Shown piece by piece: positions 1 through 8,974 of a DNA stretch of 58,797 nt. The stretch lies in the NCBI GenBank assembly GCA_031276635.1, contig JAISMU010000109.1, forward strand, positions 1 to 58,797, written 5' to 3'. The stretch comes from Deltaproteobacteria bacterium (GTDB lineage: Bacteria > Desulfobacterota > Desulfarculia > Adiutricales > Adiutricaceae). The position numbers and the translations under genes were made by a program. Positions within the stretch are counted from its first letter, which is position 1, and every line of letters starts with the position of its first letter. The notes beneath the pieces are model-generated. The model was not told the DNA's origin, ran no database searches, and worked only from the letters and a program-made list of their open reading frames with translations.

Positions 1-536
<536 letters not shown>

Positions 537-570
537 TTTGCGAAGTCTTCACATTAACCAAAATATGGTC

Positions 571-594
571 AGCCAGGAGATTTTTCCCCTGGCT
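571..594 (-). terminator. Possible fhs terminator hairpin
   Basis: AGCCAGG at 571-577 pairs perfectly with CCTGGCT at 588-594, 25 bases beyond the fhs stop. There is no good T-run after it on the minus strand, so it may only mark the mRNA end. It overlaps the end of the dispersed repeat. Confidence 0.35.
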
Positions 595-618
595 AACCAA
601 ATAATCAAGGCTCTAGTC

Positions 619-2397
619 TTAGAACAGACCCTTAACCTTGCCGGTCGCGGTGTCCACGTCCACCCGACGGTAAGCCGGGTCAGAGGCGGTGCCGGGCATC
701 AAGGTGATAGCGCCGGCCACCGGGACCACAAAGCCAGCCCCAGCGTAAATCAAAACATCGCGGACAAACAATCTCCAGCCCTTGGGCACGCCCTTGACCT
801 GAGGATTGTCGGACAGAGACAGGTGGGTCTTGACCATACAGAGGCCCAGTTTCGCGGTGGCGGGATCTTTCTGGTAGCCATCAAGCTTCTTGGCCGCGTC
901 GGGGTTATAATCAACGCCATCGGCCCCATAGACCTGCTTAGCGATGACCTCAATCCGCTCCTTAAGGGGCTGATTGAGATCATAGAGGAACTTAAAGTTG
1001 GGCTTGTCGTTGCAAGCGTCAACAACGGCGTCGGCCAATTCCAGAGCGCCTTCGCCACCCTTGAGCCAGTGGTCGGAGACCGCGACCCGGGCTCCAGCCT
1101 GCTCGCACATGCTCTTGATCTTCTGGATCTCTTCCTTGGTGTCAGTCACAAAGGAGTTGATGCAGACCACGGGGCTGATGCCAGAGCTCTTGACGGTCTT
1201 GACGTGGTGCAACAAGTTCTCCACGCCCTTTTCCACCTGACCAACATTGGGAACCTTGTACTCTTCGGGCAGGGGCTTGCCAGGAGCGGGAATGGGAGCC
1301 CCGCCGTGACACTTCAGAGCCCGGACGGTGGCCACGATGACCGCCGCGTTGGGGACCAAGCCCGAGTAACGGCACTTGAGGTTCCAGAACTTCTCAAAAC
1401 CGATGTCCGCCGCGAAACCAGACTCGGTTACGTGATACTGAGACAACTTCAGGGCCAGGCGGTCAGCCACGATGGAGCTCTGACCGATGGCGATGTTGGC
1501 GAAGGGGCCAGCGTGGACAAAGCAGGGCTGGCCTTCCAGGGTCTGCAACAGGTTGGGGTTCAGAGCCTCAACCATCCAGGCGGTCATGGCCCCGGCCACA
1601 TCCAGATCGCTGGTGGTGACAGGGTTACCCTTCTTGTCATAGGCCACCACGATCCGGCCCAGCCGCTCGCGAAGGTCTTTGAGGTCAGCGGCCACGGCCA
1701 AGATGGCCATGATTTCCGAGCTAACCGCGATACCGAACTTGGACTGCATCAGGTAACCATCCTGCTTGCCGCCCAAACCAATAATAATGTTACGCAGACA
1801 CTGGGCCGCGAAGTCCATGATGAACCCGAACTCAACCTTGGTGGGGTCAACGTCCAGCCTCTTCAGGCCCCTCTTGGCCAAAGTGGCGTCGTCATAGTTA
1901 CGCTCATGTTGCATGCGGGAGTTCAAGGCCACCATGCCCAGGTTGTGGGCGTTCATGATCGCGTTGATATCCCCGGTCAGACCCAAGGAGAATGGAGTCA
2001 GCGGAACGCACTGGCTCATGCCACCACCAGCGGCCGATCCCTTGATGTTCATGGTCGGTCCGCCAGAAGGCTGACGGATAGCGGCGGTAACGCCCAATCC
2101 ACGCTTGCCCAGGCCCTGAACCAGGCCCATGGTCGTGGTGGATTTGCCTTCCCCCAGGGGGGTCGGGGTGATGGCGGTCACATCAATGTACTTGCCGTCA
2201 GGCTTGCCGCTTAAACGGTTGAGAGCCTTGGTGTAATCGATCTTGGCGATGTAGTGACCGTAGGGCAGCACCTCATCATCGGTTAAACCGATTTTGCTCG
2301 CGATGTCCTTAATTTTGATCAGCTGTTTCTCGGCGGCCTCGGCGATTTCGTAATCCTTGGCGCCTTTGGCGGTGTAATCCTGCCAATTCAATGCCAT
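619..2397 (-). CDS. fhs: Formate-tetrahydrofolate ligase
   Basis: Cytoplasmic enzyme joining formate to tetrahydrofolate with ATP to give 10-formyl-THF, the formate-activating step of the methyl branch of the Wood-Ljungdahl pathway. The 592-residue product is full length for the family. A P-loop-like motif [14 protein letters not shown] lies near residues 78-91, and the family blocks GLGGK and [13 protein letters not shown] are visible. The start chosen is the ATG at 2397, preceded by GGAGGAAC at good spacing. An in-frame start 26 codons upstream would add non-homologous residues. It lies downstream of and on the same strand as a FocA-type formate channel gene, with a 415-base spacer. The acs operon in the same window suggests use in acetyl-CoA synthesis or acetogenesis rather than only folate supply. 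Identity is very sure; pathway direction is inferred. Confidence 0.97.
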   Translation of the reverse strand: MALNWQDYTAKGAKDYEIAEAAEKQLIKIKDIASKIGLTDDEVLPYGHYIAKIDYTKALNRLSGKPDGKYIDVTAITPTPLGEGKSTTTMGLVQGLGKRGLGVTAAIRQPSGGPTMNIKGSAAGGGMSQCVPLTPFSLGLTGDINAIMNAHNLGMVALNSRMQHERNYDDATLAKRGLKRLDVDPTKVEFGFIMDFAAQCLRNIIIGLGGKQDGYLMQSKFGIAVSSEIMAILAVAADLKDLRERLGRIVVAYDKKGNPVTTSDLDVAGAMTAWMVEALNPNLLQTLEGQPCFVHAGPFANIAIGQSSIVADRLALKLSQYHVTESGFAADIGFEKFWNLKCRYSGLVPNAAVIVATVRALKCHGGAPIPAPGKPLPEEYKVPNVGQVEKGVENLLHHVKTVKSSGISPVVCINSFVTDTKEEIQKIKSMCEQAGARVAVSDHWLKGGEGALELADAVVDACNDKPNFKFLYDLNQPLKERIEVIAKQVYGADGVDYNPDAAKKLDGYQKDPATAKLGLCMVKTHLSLSDNPQVKGVPKGWRLFVRDVLIYAGAGFVVPVAGAITLMPGTASDPAYRRVDVDTATGKVKGLF

Positions 2398-2600
2398 AAA
2401 AAGTTCCTCCATTTTCATTGGATGGTAAAGTAAACGCCCCGCCAGGGGGTCATCAACGGCCGGGCGTGTATCCAAAGCGCCAGTTGGTTACCTTGGCGGG
2501 ATAACCAAGCGCCAACTCACGAAAAAATCGTGAGTTTGGATAATCAATCAACCAGCCGACTGGCTGCCCGGTTCGCGGGCCAGTAAGCTGGTCCAAATTC
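2398..2600 (-). promoter_or_regulatory. Structured leader of fhs
   Basis: Three hairpins stack upstream of the fhs start: 2484-2490 with 2502-2508 (7 bp), 2514-2522 with 2528-2536 (AACTCACGA, 9 bp perfect), and 2564-2587 (CTGG..GCCCG with CGGGC..CCAG). The start itself has a strong ribosome site (GGAGGAAC). The layout suggests post-transcriptional control or mRNA stabilisation. I do not recognise a known riboswitch; the THF riboswitch core was not seen. Confidence 0.4.
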
Positions 2601-2727
2601 TTAATCCGTAAAGGGCGTCCCGAGGGACCTAGGGATTTTGATTTTTTCTGATTATAGCAGAACTATTTCCAGAGAAAAGAGAAAAATAGCCCCGACCCAA
2701 AATTTTTTTCCAGAACGGGAATTCTGT

Positions 2728-2758
2728 CCCCGGTCGGCCCCTAGAGACCGGGCCGGGG
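2728..2758 (-). terminator. Hairpin after the FocA-type gene
   Basis: CCGGTC (2730-2735) pairs with GACCGG (2746-2751), extended by a bulged GGGG/CCCC pairing, about 55 bases after the transporter stop. There is no T-run on the minus strand, so it may be an RNA-end stabiliser instead of a strong intrinsic terminator. Confidence 0.4.
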
Positions 2759-2812
2759 TCAGAGTCTTCCTCTCTCACTATCTTTCGAACTGACATTCGC
2801 GGGGTCTGGCTC

Positions 2813-3667
2813 TCAGGCCTTGACTTCCCCTCTCTTAGCCTTGAGGTTATTGGCCCAGTAGTAGAACATAGCCACAAACAGGGCCCCGCCCACATAGTTG
2901 CCCAAAACCACCGGAATCAGGTTGGTGACGACCAAACCCTTCCAGCTCGCGGTCAGGGCCACGGCGCCAGTGGTGGCCAGGTAAGTCGGGTCCGTGCCAA
3001 TGAAGATACCCAGGGGCACGAAAGTCATGTTAGCCACGCTGTGCTCCATGCCGGTGGCCACAAAGCACCAGATGGGCGGCCACATCAGAACGCCCTTGGA
3101 AATCCCGTCCGTGCTGGATAAGCTCAGGTAAATAGCCAGACACACCAGCCAGTTACACAGGATCCCCCGGTAAAAGGCCACCCCGAAGGTCAGGGCGCAC
3201 TTGCCGTTGGCCACGGACACGGCGTAGTTGGCCATGGGCCGACCGGAGGCCGAGCCATCCATTAAAATTGTTCCCTTGTAGGTCAGCCAGGCTAAAATGA
3301 CCGAGCCAATAAAGTTACCGATCAGGCTCAGAGTCAGAATTTTTAAAAATTTGGCCCAATCGATCTTCTTATGCTGCAGGGCCCCGGTCATGAACATGCA
3401 ATCGCCGGTAAAAAGGTCAGCCCCGCAAATAAGCACCATCAACAACCCGACGGGGAACACCAAGCCAAAGATTAACCGGACCATGGAGCCCCAAACATCT
3501 GGCGGCAGATTACCGGCTACCTTCAGCGCGAAAATCCCCCCGAACCCTATATAGGCCCCGGCCAGAAGAGCCAGAATCAGCTGGCTACCCAAAGTCATTT
3601 TCGACTTAGCCACCCCGATGTTGATCACCGAGTCCATGATCTCCGCGGAATTCTTCACCACATTCAT
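2813..3667 (-). CDS. Formate/nitrite transporter family channel (FocA/FdhC-like)
   Basis: A 284-residue integral membrane protein of the FNT family, which forms pentameric channels for formate, nitrite or related monovalent anions. About six hydrophobic segments can be read from residue 27 on. The family signature MEHSVANM with its conserved histidine is present, as is the glycine-rich GAYIGFGG region in the first segment. The start ATG at 3667 follows GGAGG by 9 bases. The gene precedes fhs on the same strand, so formate is the most likely substrate: import for Fhs, or exchange during acetogenesis. The leader carries a possible transcription attenuator (3806-3835). Family call is firm; formate over nitrite is inferred from context. 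Confidence 0.93.
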   Translation of the reverse strand: MNVVKNSAEIMDSVINIGVAKSKMTLGSQLILALLAGAYIGFGGIFALKVAGNLPPDVWGSMVRLIFGLVFPVGLLMVLICGADLFTGDCMFMTGALQHKKIDWAKFLKILTLSLIGNFIGSVILAWLTYKGTILMDGSASGRPMANYAVSVANGKCALTFGVAFYRGILCNWLVCLAIYLSLSSTDGISKGVLMWPPIWCFVATGMEHSVANMTFVPLGIFIGTDPTYLATTGAVALTASWKGLVVTNLIPVVLGNYVGGALFVAMFYYWANNLKAKRGEVKA

Positions 3668-3805
3668 TGAAAAAAAGCCTCCAATTATTAACGAAATAAC
3701 ACAAAAAAAATAGTAACTATGAATGAAAGAAGAGAACTCCTGGGAGACCTCGGGCCCTTAAGCCACCCGAAATAAACCCCAGCGAGCTTGAAAAAACCTG
3801 AAAAG

Positions 3806-3835
3806 CCCAGGGCTGACCCAGAATCCCGCCCTGGG
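3806..3835 (-). promoter_or_regulatory. Intrinsic-terminator-like hairpin in the FocA-type leader
   Basis: On the minus strand CCCAGGGC and GCCCTGGG form a perfect 8-bp stem followed by CTTTT and then GGTTTTTT. It lies 139-168 bases before the transporter start, and no gene upstream needs a terminator for 1.5 kb. An upstream GGGAG (near 3860) could pair with CTCCC, which overlaps the 5' arm of the stem, giving an alternative antiterminator. This layout suggests transcription attenuation; the sensed signal is unknown. Confidence 0.45.
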
Positions 3836-5368
3836 AGTCCCCTTACAGGCTCTCCCTCCCTTAAAACCTAGCCAAAAACCAGCTTGTTTAAATTCGTATT
3901 TTAAAGAAGTTTTTTATTTTTATCAATGATATTTTCCTATAAAAGATGCCTATAATAAACATCTCTTAATTAATTTAATTACATATAATTATATCAACTT
4001 AAGCAATAATTACAGATGACGCGGGACTGGTAAGTAGATACACTATTGATTTTTTTCACCTTTAAAATATATTATTAATATATACTTAAGTTATTTTTTT
4101 TATCTTTTTTCTTTAAAATTTTTAATATAACAATATAAATTATTATTTAGCTTGTTTATCCTTACTCGCCTTCTTTTTAAAATTACTTTTTTTTATAGCT
4201 CTCAAAACTTTTTTTTATGCATAGAAAAAAGCTCCGCCCTGTTGACCGGTGAGGGTCCCCCAATTCCTCCTGGTCCTGAATCCACCTTTCTGTTGGAGCG
4301 CTACACCCGAATCCACCTTTCCGAGAAGGCGGCCAGAGGATAAAATACGCTCGAACGAGTATTATTTTATGATTATTGCTTATTTAATTATATTAAATAA
4401 TATTAAATTTTGATAATAAAGTTTTTATTACAAAATAATATATATAATATATTAATATAATTATTAAATTTATTCAGATTTAATTTTAAAACAGATTTTT
4501 TATGAAAGAGTTAGAGATATTTTTGACGGGATTGGTTTCTAGAGGCTAGGAGTCGAGGGGGCCTGGAGCGGTGGACCAACCAAGGAGGTTGGTTAAGCGA
4601 TATAGGTGAGCCGGTCAAAATTGGAATCGGTCGGAGCTAAAGTCTCCAGACATTTTGACCAATGGGCGCGAGACCTTGATGGTTAAATTCTCTGATTTTC
4701 CGAAATGGGACCCAAAAAAAGCGGCTCAGGGCTAAAAGTCTCTAGCTTTTATCCTTGGGGCCGGGTTGGATTTTTTCAATTCAATGTAATTGAACTGGCC
4801 CCAAGAAGCTCAAAGCAAAACGGCTTTTTACCGGCGGGGTCTGTGGCAAAAACTTATCAATTTAAATTTTTAAAATATTTACGTATATAATAAAATAAAA
4901 TAAATATATTATAATATTACCATATAAATAAAAAAAAATTAATAAATAGCCAGAACAATAGGTACGCTTACTATACTAATGATTTAGTGAAATTATTCAT
5001 AATTTAAAAAGTAGAATACATTACTTATGTTATTAATAAAATTATTTTTATATATTTTTATTGTAAAGTATATTATATCTATAATTTTTTAATATAAATA
5101 CATATATCTTTACAACCTATTTGTTTATATATAGCGTAAAATTATGATTTGAGGCTACACTGACTAAAGGTATAACCAAGATTAGAGTTGCTGATTTTTA
5201 TTTTTTTCTTGAATATTCTCAATTTTTCTGAGCCATTTTGGCCAGCATTTCTCAGCCAAAATTAGGCCTCACCCGACCTCCACCGCCTAATTAACCAGCT
5301 ATTTTCCCAGAGAATTACTTACCTCGCCAACTTTTTCCCCAACTGCCCGCCCCTGCTCTCTAAGAGCC
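3836..5368. other. AT-rich noncoding region with GC-rich islands
   Basis: About 1.5 kb with no convincing gene. Most of it is over 75% A+T by eye. Two GC-richer islands stand out at about 4225-4345 and 4530-4860. The second contains the ncRNA candidate listed separately. Short reading frames here lack ribosome sites and protein-like composition. Confidence 0.5.
4540..4690 (+). ncRNA. Candidate structured RNA (strand uncertain)
   Basis: A GC-rich island in AT-rich DNA with nested pairings: CCAACC (4576-4581) with GGTTGG (4587-4592), GGTCAAAAT (4613-4621) with ATTTTGACC (4652-4660), and GGAG (4633-4636) with CTCC (4644-4647) inside the latter. No open frame explains the composition. I could not match it to RNase P, tmRNA, 6S or SRP RNA. 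It could equally be a decayed gene fragment. Confidence 0.3.
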
Positions 5369-5393
5369 AAAAAAACCCGGCTCATGGCCGGGT
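5369..5393 (-). terminator. Rho-independent terminator of the nitroreductase gene
   Basis: On the minus strand ACCCGGC-CATGA-GCCGGGT forms a 7-bp stem followed by six T, 25 bases after the nitroreductase stop. Textbook intrinsic terminator. Confidence 0.85.
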
Positions 5394-5417
5394 CTTTTCT
5401 TTGGTCGGGCAACCCTC

Positions 5418-5951
5418 TTAGATAAAGCGGGCGATCTCCTCCAGGGTTTTGCGCTGTTTTTTCGGCCGCTGGTCGCTGGCCGGATAGCCCACGGCGATGA
5501 CCAGGAAGAACCGCTGGTCCTTGGGCAGATCCAACAGCTGGCACAGTTTCGGGCGGTCAAAAAGCCCGGCCATGCAGGTACCCAGGCCCAGAGACTCAGC
5601 CTCCAGGCAAATACTCAAGGCCGCCCCACCCAGATCGCCCTTGGCGAAGCACTGACTGTCAAACATGGCCGCCACTCTGGGCATCAGAACCGCGTGCTCC
5701 TCCAGGACAATCACAAAAGCCTGGGCCTTGGCCAGGTAATCATTGGCCCCCAAATGGCAGGTGGTCTTCGCCACCTCGGGAACCAGCTTGGGGTCATCGA
5801 CAACAACAAATTTCCAGGGCTGAGCGTTGCAGCCCGAGGGGGCCAGCCTGGCCGCCTCAACGCATTTGACCAACTTCTCCCGCTCAACCGGCTTATCGGA
5901 AAAATTCCGGCAACTATACCGGTTAGCTGCCAATTTCAGGAAATCACCCAT
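5418..5951 (-). CDS. Nitroreductase family FMN-dependent oxidoreductase
   Basis: A short (177-residue) cytoplasmic flavoprotein of the nitroreductase superfamily. The N-terminal FMN-binding block RYSCRNFSDKPVE and the block APSGCNAQPW are visible, followed by the GLGTCMAG region that contacts the flavin phosphate. Such enzymes pass NAD(P)H electrons to nitro compounds, quinones or other acceptors; the natural substrate cannot be told from sequence. The gene is monocistronic with its own terminator. Its ribosome site is odd: the AGGAGG is ideally placed for an ATG at 5961 that opens a five-codon reading frame (MVIYG) overlapping the real start at 5951. Translation may therefore be coupled through a minigene, or the start may simply use a long spacer. 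Confidence 0.9.
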   Translation of the reverse strand: MGDFLKLAANRYSCRNFSDKPVEREKLVKCVEAARLAPSGCNAQPWKFVVVDDPKLVPEVAKTTCHLGANDYLAKAQAFVIVLEEHAVLMPRVAAMFDSQCFAKGDLGGAALSICLEAESLGLGTCMAGLFDRPKLCQLLDLPKDQRFFLVIAVGYPASDQRPKKQRKTLEEIARFI

Positions 5952-6140
5952 AAATCACCATTTCTTTCCTCCTCTTTTTTAACGAATAAGAAGAGTCTGG
6001 GCCCGACCTGAAATTAGGCCGGGCCTGATCAGACAAATTCGAAATCGAGCGGAACGGAGAACTCTGGGGAGCCGGGCGCCAACGCTTGGGCGGCCTCAGA
6101 GGATTTTAGGCATTGAGGCGAGAGATAGAGTTGACGATTT

Positions 6141-6182
6141 GACGGCCCGGCCAATCCCCAAGTCAGGAGTTGCCGGGCCGTC
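6141..6182 (-). terminator. Terminator hairpin after rplY
   Basis: GACGGCCCGGC (6141-6151) pairs perfectly over 11 bp with GCCGGGCCGTC (6172-6182), 5 bases past the rplY stop. The following minus-strand bases are only modestly T-rich. It closes the ispE-tRNA-prs-rplY transcription unit. Confidence 0.65.
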
Positions 6183-6186
6183 AAGA

Positions 6187-6867
6187 TTACTTCCTCTTGT
6201 CGCCCTTATCTTTGGAGGCTTTGGCCGGAGCGGCCTTGGCCGGGGTGGCGACCGCCGCCGCGGCCGGAACCGCGCCCTTGGCGATCTCCTCCGCCTCAGC
6301 CTTCAAGCCCTTGGGGACAGCCACCACGGCCACCGGCAGATCCACGGTCTTGACCAGCGTCAGCCCCTCGGGGAGCTTGACCTGGGACAGATGCATGGTC
6401 TGGCCCAGGCTCAGGCTGGACACGTCCGCGTCAATGGCGGGTGGAATATCCTTCGGCAGGCCCGAGACCCGGATTTCCCGTTCCCCCTGCTGGAGCTGGC
6501 CACCTTTCTCCACCCCGGCGGCTTTGCCCGTGAGGTTTAAGGGCACCAGGGCGGCGATGGGCTGGTCGGGATCGATTTTCTGAAAATCCAGGTGAGCCAA
6601 GCGTCGGCTCAAGGGATCGATCTGGGCGTCTTTCAAGAGAACCGGTCGGGGCTCCTGGCCATCAATGGCCAGGGTAAACAGGGCTTTGGCCCCATCGGTC
6701 CGGGTGTAGGCGTTTTTAAACTCAATGTAATCCAGGGTCAGGGCCTGAGTTTGATCGTGCCGCCCGTAAAAGACGGCGGGCAGCTGACCGGCGGCCCGCA
6801 GGCGCCGGGTGGCGTTCTTGCCGAGATCAGAGCGGGGTTTGGCGGTTATGGTGCTATTCAGGCCCAT
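6187..6867 (-). CDS. rplY: 50S ribosomal protein L25, general stress protein Ctc type
   Basis: Binds 5S rRNA in the large ribosomal subunit. The 226-residue product is the long Ctc type: an L25 domain (about residues 1-95, starting LNSTITAKPRSDLGKNATRRL and including LPAVFYGR), then the TL5/Ctc C-terminal beta domain, then a low-complexity Ala/Lys tail. It starts 21 bases after prs, and the prs-rplY pair is a common bacterial arrangement, so co-transcription is likely. The pth gene that often follows rplY in related genomes is absent here; a strong hairpin ends the unit instead. Start ATG at 6867 is preceded by GGAGG. Confidence 0.95.
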   Translation of the reverse strand: MGLNSTITAKPRSDLGKNATRRLRAAGQLPAVFYGRHDQTQALTLDYIEFKNAYTRTDGAKALFTLAIDGQEPRPVLLKDAQIDPLSRRLAHLDFQKIDPDQPIAALVPLNLTGKAAGVEKGGQLQQGEREIRVSGLPKDIPPAIDADVSSLSLGQTMHLSQVKLPEGLTLVKTVDLPVAVVAVPKGLKAEAEEIAKGAVPAAAAVATPAKAAPAKASKDKGDKRK

Positions 6868-6888
6868 GGTCGGTCCTCCAAGAGATGA

Positions 6889-7830
6889 TTAAACAAAAAG
6901 AGAGCTGATGGAATCCTCGTGATGGATTCGCCGGATGGCCTCCCCCAGCAGCTTGGCCACGGTCAAGACCTTGATCTTGGAGAGGGCCCGCCCAGCCGGG
7001 GACAGGGGGATGGTGTTGGTGACCACCACCTGCTTTAAGGCGGATTCTTTAATGCGCTCAATGGCCGGCCCAGAAAAAACCGGGTGGGTGGAGCAGGCCA
7101 GAACTTCCTCGGCCCCCAGATCCATGATGACCTCGGCGGCCTGGGTGAGGGTGCCAGCTGTGTCAATCATGTCGTCAATGATCAGAGCCCTTTTGTTCTT
7201 GACTTCCCCAATGATGTTCATGGCCTTGGCCACGTTGGGGGCTTCCCTTCTCTTATCGACTATGGCCAGGGGAGCGGCCAGATGTTTGGCCAGATAGCGC
7301 GTCCGCTCCACGCCCCCGGCGTCCGGGGAAACCAGGACTATGTTTTCCGTGCCGATTTCCTTGAGATAGGACAAAACCACCGGAGCCGAGAAGAGGTGAT
7401 CCACGGGGATGTTGAAGAAGCCCTGGATTTGGCCGGCGTGCAGATCCATGGCCAGCACCCGGCTGGTCCCGGCGGCGGTCAAGAGGTCCGCCACCAATTT
7501 GGCCGAGATGGGCACCCGGGGAGCGGCCTTGCGGTCCTGGCGGGAGTAGCCGTAATAGGGAATGACCGCGGTAATTCGGCGAGCCGAGGCTCTTTTCAGG
7601 GCGTCAATGATCAACAGAAGCTCCATCAGGTTGTCATTGACCGGAGCGCAGGTTGACTGAATGACGAAAGTATCCCGACCTCGGACATTCTCGCCAATCT
7701 CCACCAGAATCTCGCCATCGGAAAACCGGCGAACCTGAGCCTCGCCTAAAGGTTGCCAAAGAGTCTCGCTAATTTCCTTGGCCAGCTCCAGATTGGAGTT
7801 ACCGGAAATCACCACTATGTCATTGGGCAT
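6889..7830 (-). CDS. prs: Ribose-phosphate pyrophosphokinase
   Basis: Makes PRPP from ribose 5-phosphate and ATP for nucleotide, histidine, tryptophan and NAD synthesis. The 313-residue cytoplasmic enzyme is full length and begins with the typical [17 protein letters not shown]. It carries the FSDGE motif, the catalytic [10 protein letters not shown] region, [13 protein letters not shown], and the PRPP-binding loop [13 protein letters not shown]. It is transcribed after tRNA-Gln and before rplY. Confidence 0.97.
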   Translation of the reverse strand: MPNDIVVISGNSNLELAKEISETLWQPLGEAQVRRFSDGEILVEIGENVRGRDTFVIQSTCAPVNDNLMELLLIIDALKRASARRITAVIPYYGYSRQDRKAAPRVPISAKLVADLLTAAGTSRVLAMDLHAGQIQGFFNIPVDHLFSAPVVLSYLKEIGTENIVLVSPDAGGVERTRYLAKHLAAPLAIVDKRREAPNVAKAMNIIGEVKNKRALIIDDMIDTAGTLTQAAEVIMDLGAEEVLACSTHPVFSGPAIERIKESALKQVVVTNTIPLSPAGRALSKIKVLTVAKLLGEAIRRIHHEDSISSLFV

Positions 7831-7954
7831 TTTGAATCCTCGGGGGCCTGGACAATCACGCCTGACGCCAAGTCCCTACCCGTCAACTCCAAGTCATAAA
7901 CCGGGAGTTCTTGAGAGCTGGGCGTTACGGGCGGCGTTCTTTAACGAAAATCTT

Positions 7955-8030
7955 TGGCTGGGGCGGAAGGAGTCGAACCTTCGAATGCAGGAACCAAAAC
8001 CCTGTGTCTTAACCACTTGACGACGCCCCA
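7955..8030 (-). tRNA. tRNA-Gln (anticodon TTG)
   Basis: A complete cloverleaf can be drawn on the minus strand. The acceptor stem TGGGGCG pairs with CGCCCCA, the anticodon stem CAGGG/TCCTG encloses loop TTTTGGT (anticodon TTG), and the T arm carries GGTTCGACTCC. Discriminator G is followed by an encoded CCA (7957-7955). It lies between ispE and prs. Its first 22 bases overlap the end of the ispE reading frame, so RNase P cleavage would cut the ispE message inside its last codons. Confidence 0.95.
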
Positions 8031-8974
8031 TCAATTTTTGGCTCAAAATCCATCGCTGGCCAGCGATCAGCCCCCAAGCGATCCGACAAATCCAGGCCGA
8101 TCTGGACCGACCACCACGGCTTGGTCTCCAATTCCCGCCAAGCCCGCCTCGCCGCCGCCGCTTCCCCGAACAGGGCCCAGAAAGTGGGGCCGCTACCGGA
8201 CAAGCCAAAAGCCAAGCTTCCCAACCCCGCCACTGTCGCCTGAACTTCCCCCAGGGCGGGAACTAGGTCTAGGGCCGGGGCCAGGAGATCGTTTTGCCCC
8301 AAAGGCAATAAATCCGGCCTGGACCTGAAGTCTGGGCCAAGATTATTATTCTCCTGGCCTTTTGTCAAGGCCAATTTCTGGAAAACCCGGCCCGTGGGCA
8401 GGGCAATCCCGGGATTAACCAGGATGAGCTCGCCAGTCACAGCACCCGGCCAAGGGCTCAGAATCTCCCCGCGCCCCCTGACCAAAGCCAGCGGTGGGCC
8501 CAGAAAAAAAGGGACGTCCGAGCCCAAGGCCAGAGCCAAGGCCCTCAAGCGTCCCGGCTCCAGGCCCAGGAGAGGGCCTAAATGCCGCAAAATGGTCGCC
8601 GCGTCCGAGGAACCACCCCCTAGGCCAGCGGCGAGCGGGATATTTTTCTGGATATGGACCCGAAAGAAGCCTAACTCCGGCTTTTCAGCCCGGAGAGCCT
8701 GAAGGGCCCTTAAAACCAAGTTATCGCCCACAAAAGCCGGGTCTGGTTGACCCGGCCCCGCGTAATCAAAGGAGAACTCGTCGCGACCACCCGCGAACGG
8801 CTCCAGCCGGATCTCATCGGCCAGGGTCAGCCGAGCCATGAGACTTAAGAGCTCATGATAACCATCTGGCCGCCGCCCCAGAACTTTAAGAAAAAGATTA
8901 ATCTTGGCCGGGGCCCGCAGAAACGCGCTCGCCCCCTCAACGCCCAACGCTGACCACGGTTTCCGCCGGATCAA
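8009..8974 (-). CDS. ispE: 4-diphosphocytidyl-2-C-methyl-D-erythritol kinase
   Basis: GHMP-family kinase phosphorylating CDP-ME in the MEP pathway to isoprenoids. The N-terminal APAKINLFLKVLGRRPDGYH block, the ATP-binding glycine-rich IPLAAGLGGGSSDAA and the C-terminal LSGSGPTFWALF motif are all present. The start is uncertain: no ATG is available. TTG at 8974 gives 321 residues and overlaps the upstream gene by 38 bases; TTG at 8947 would give 312 residues and fits family length better. The stop codon lies within the tRNA-Gln gene, so the last seven codons (DGASSSG end) are tRNA sequence; ancestral ispE probably ended earlier. Function is sure, ends less so. Confidence 0.93.
   Translation of the reverse strand: MIRRKPWSALGVEGASAFLRAPAKINLFLKVLGRRPDGYHELLSLMARLTLADEIRLEPFAGGRDEFSFDYAGPGQPDPAFVGDNLVLRALQALRAEKPELGFFRVHIQKNIPLAAGLGGGSSDAATILRHLGPLLGLEPGRLRALALALGSDVPFFLGPPLALVRGRGEILSPWPGAVTGELILVNPGIALPTGRVFQKLALTKGQENNNLGPDFRSRPDLLPLGQNDLLAPALDLVPALGEVQATVAGLGSLAFGLSGSGPTFWALFGEAAAARRAWRELETKPWWSVQIGLDLSDRLGADRWPAMDFEPKIDGASSSG

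Noticed and set aside
538-2214. 558-residue plus-strand frame opposite fhs
   Set aside because: Antisense shadow of fhs, with the same kind of composition artefact and no ribosome site.
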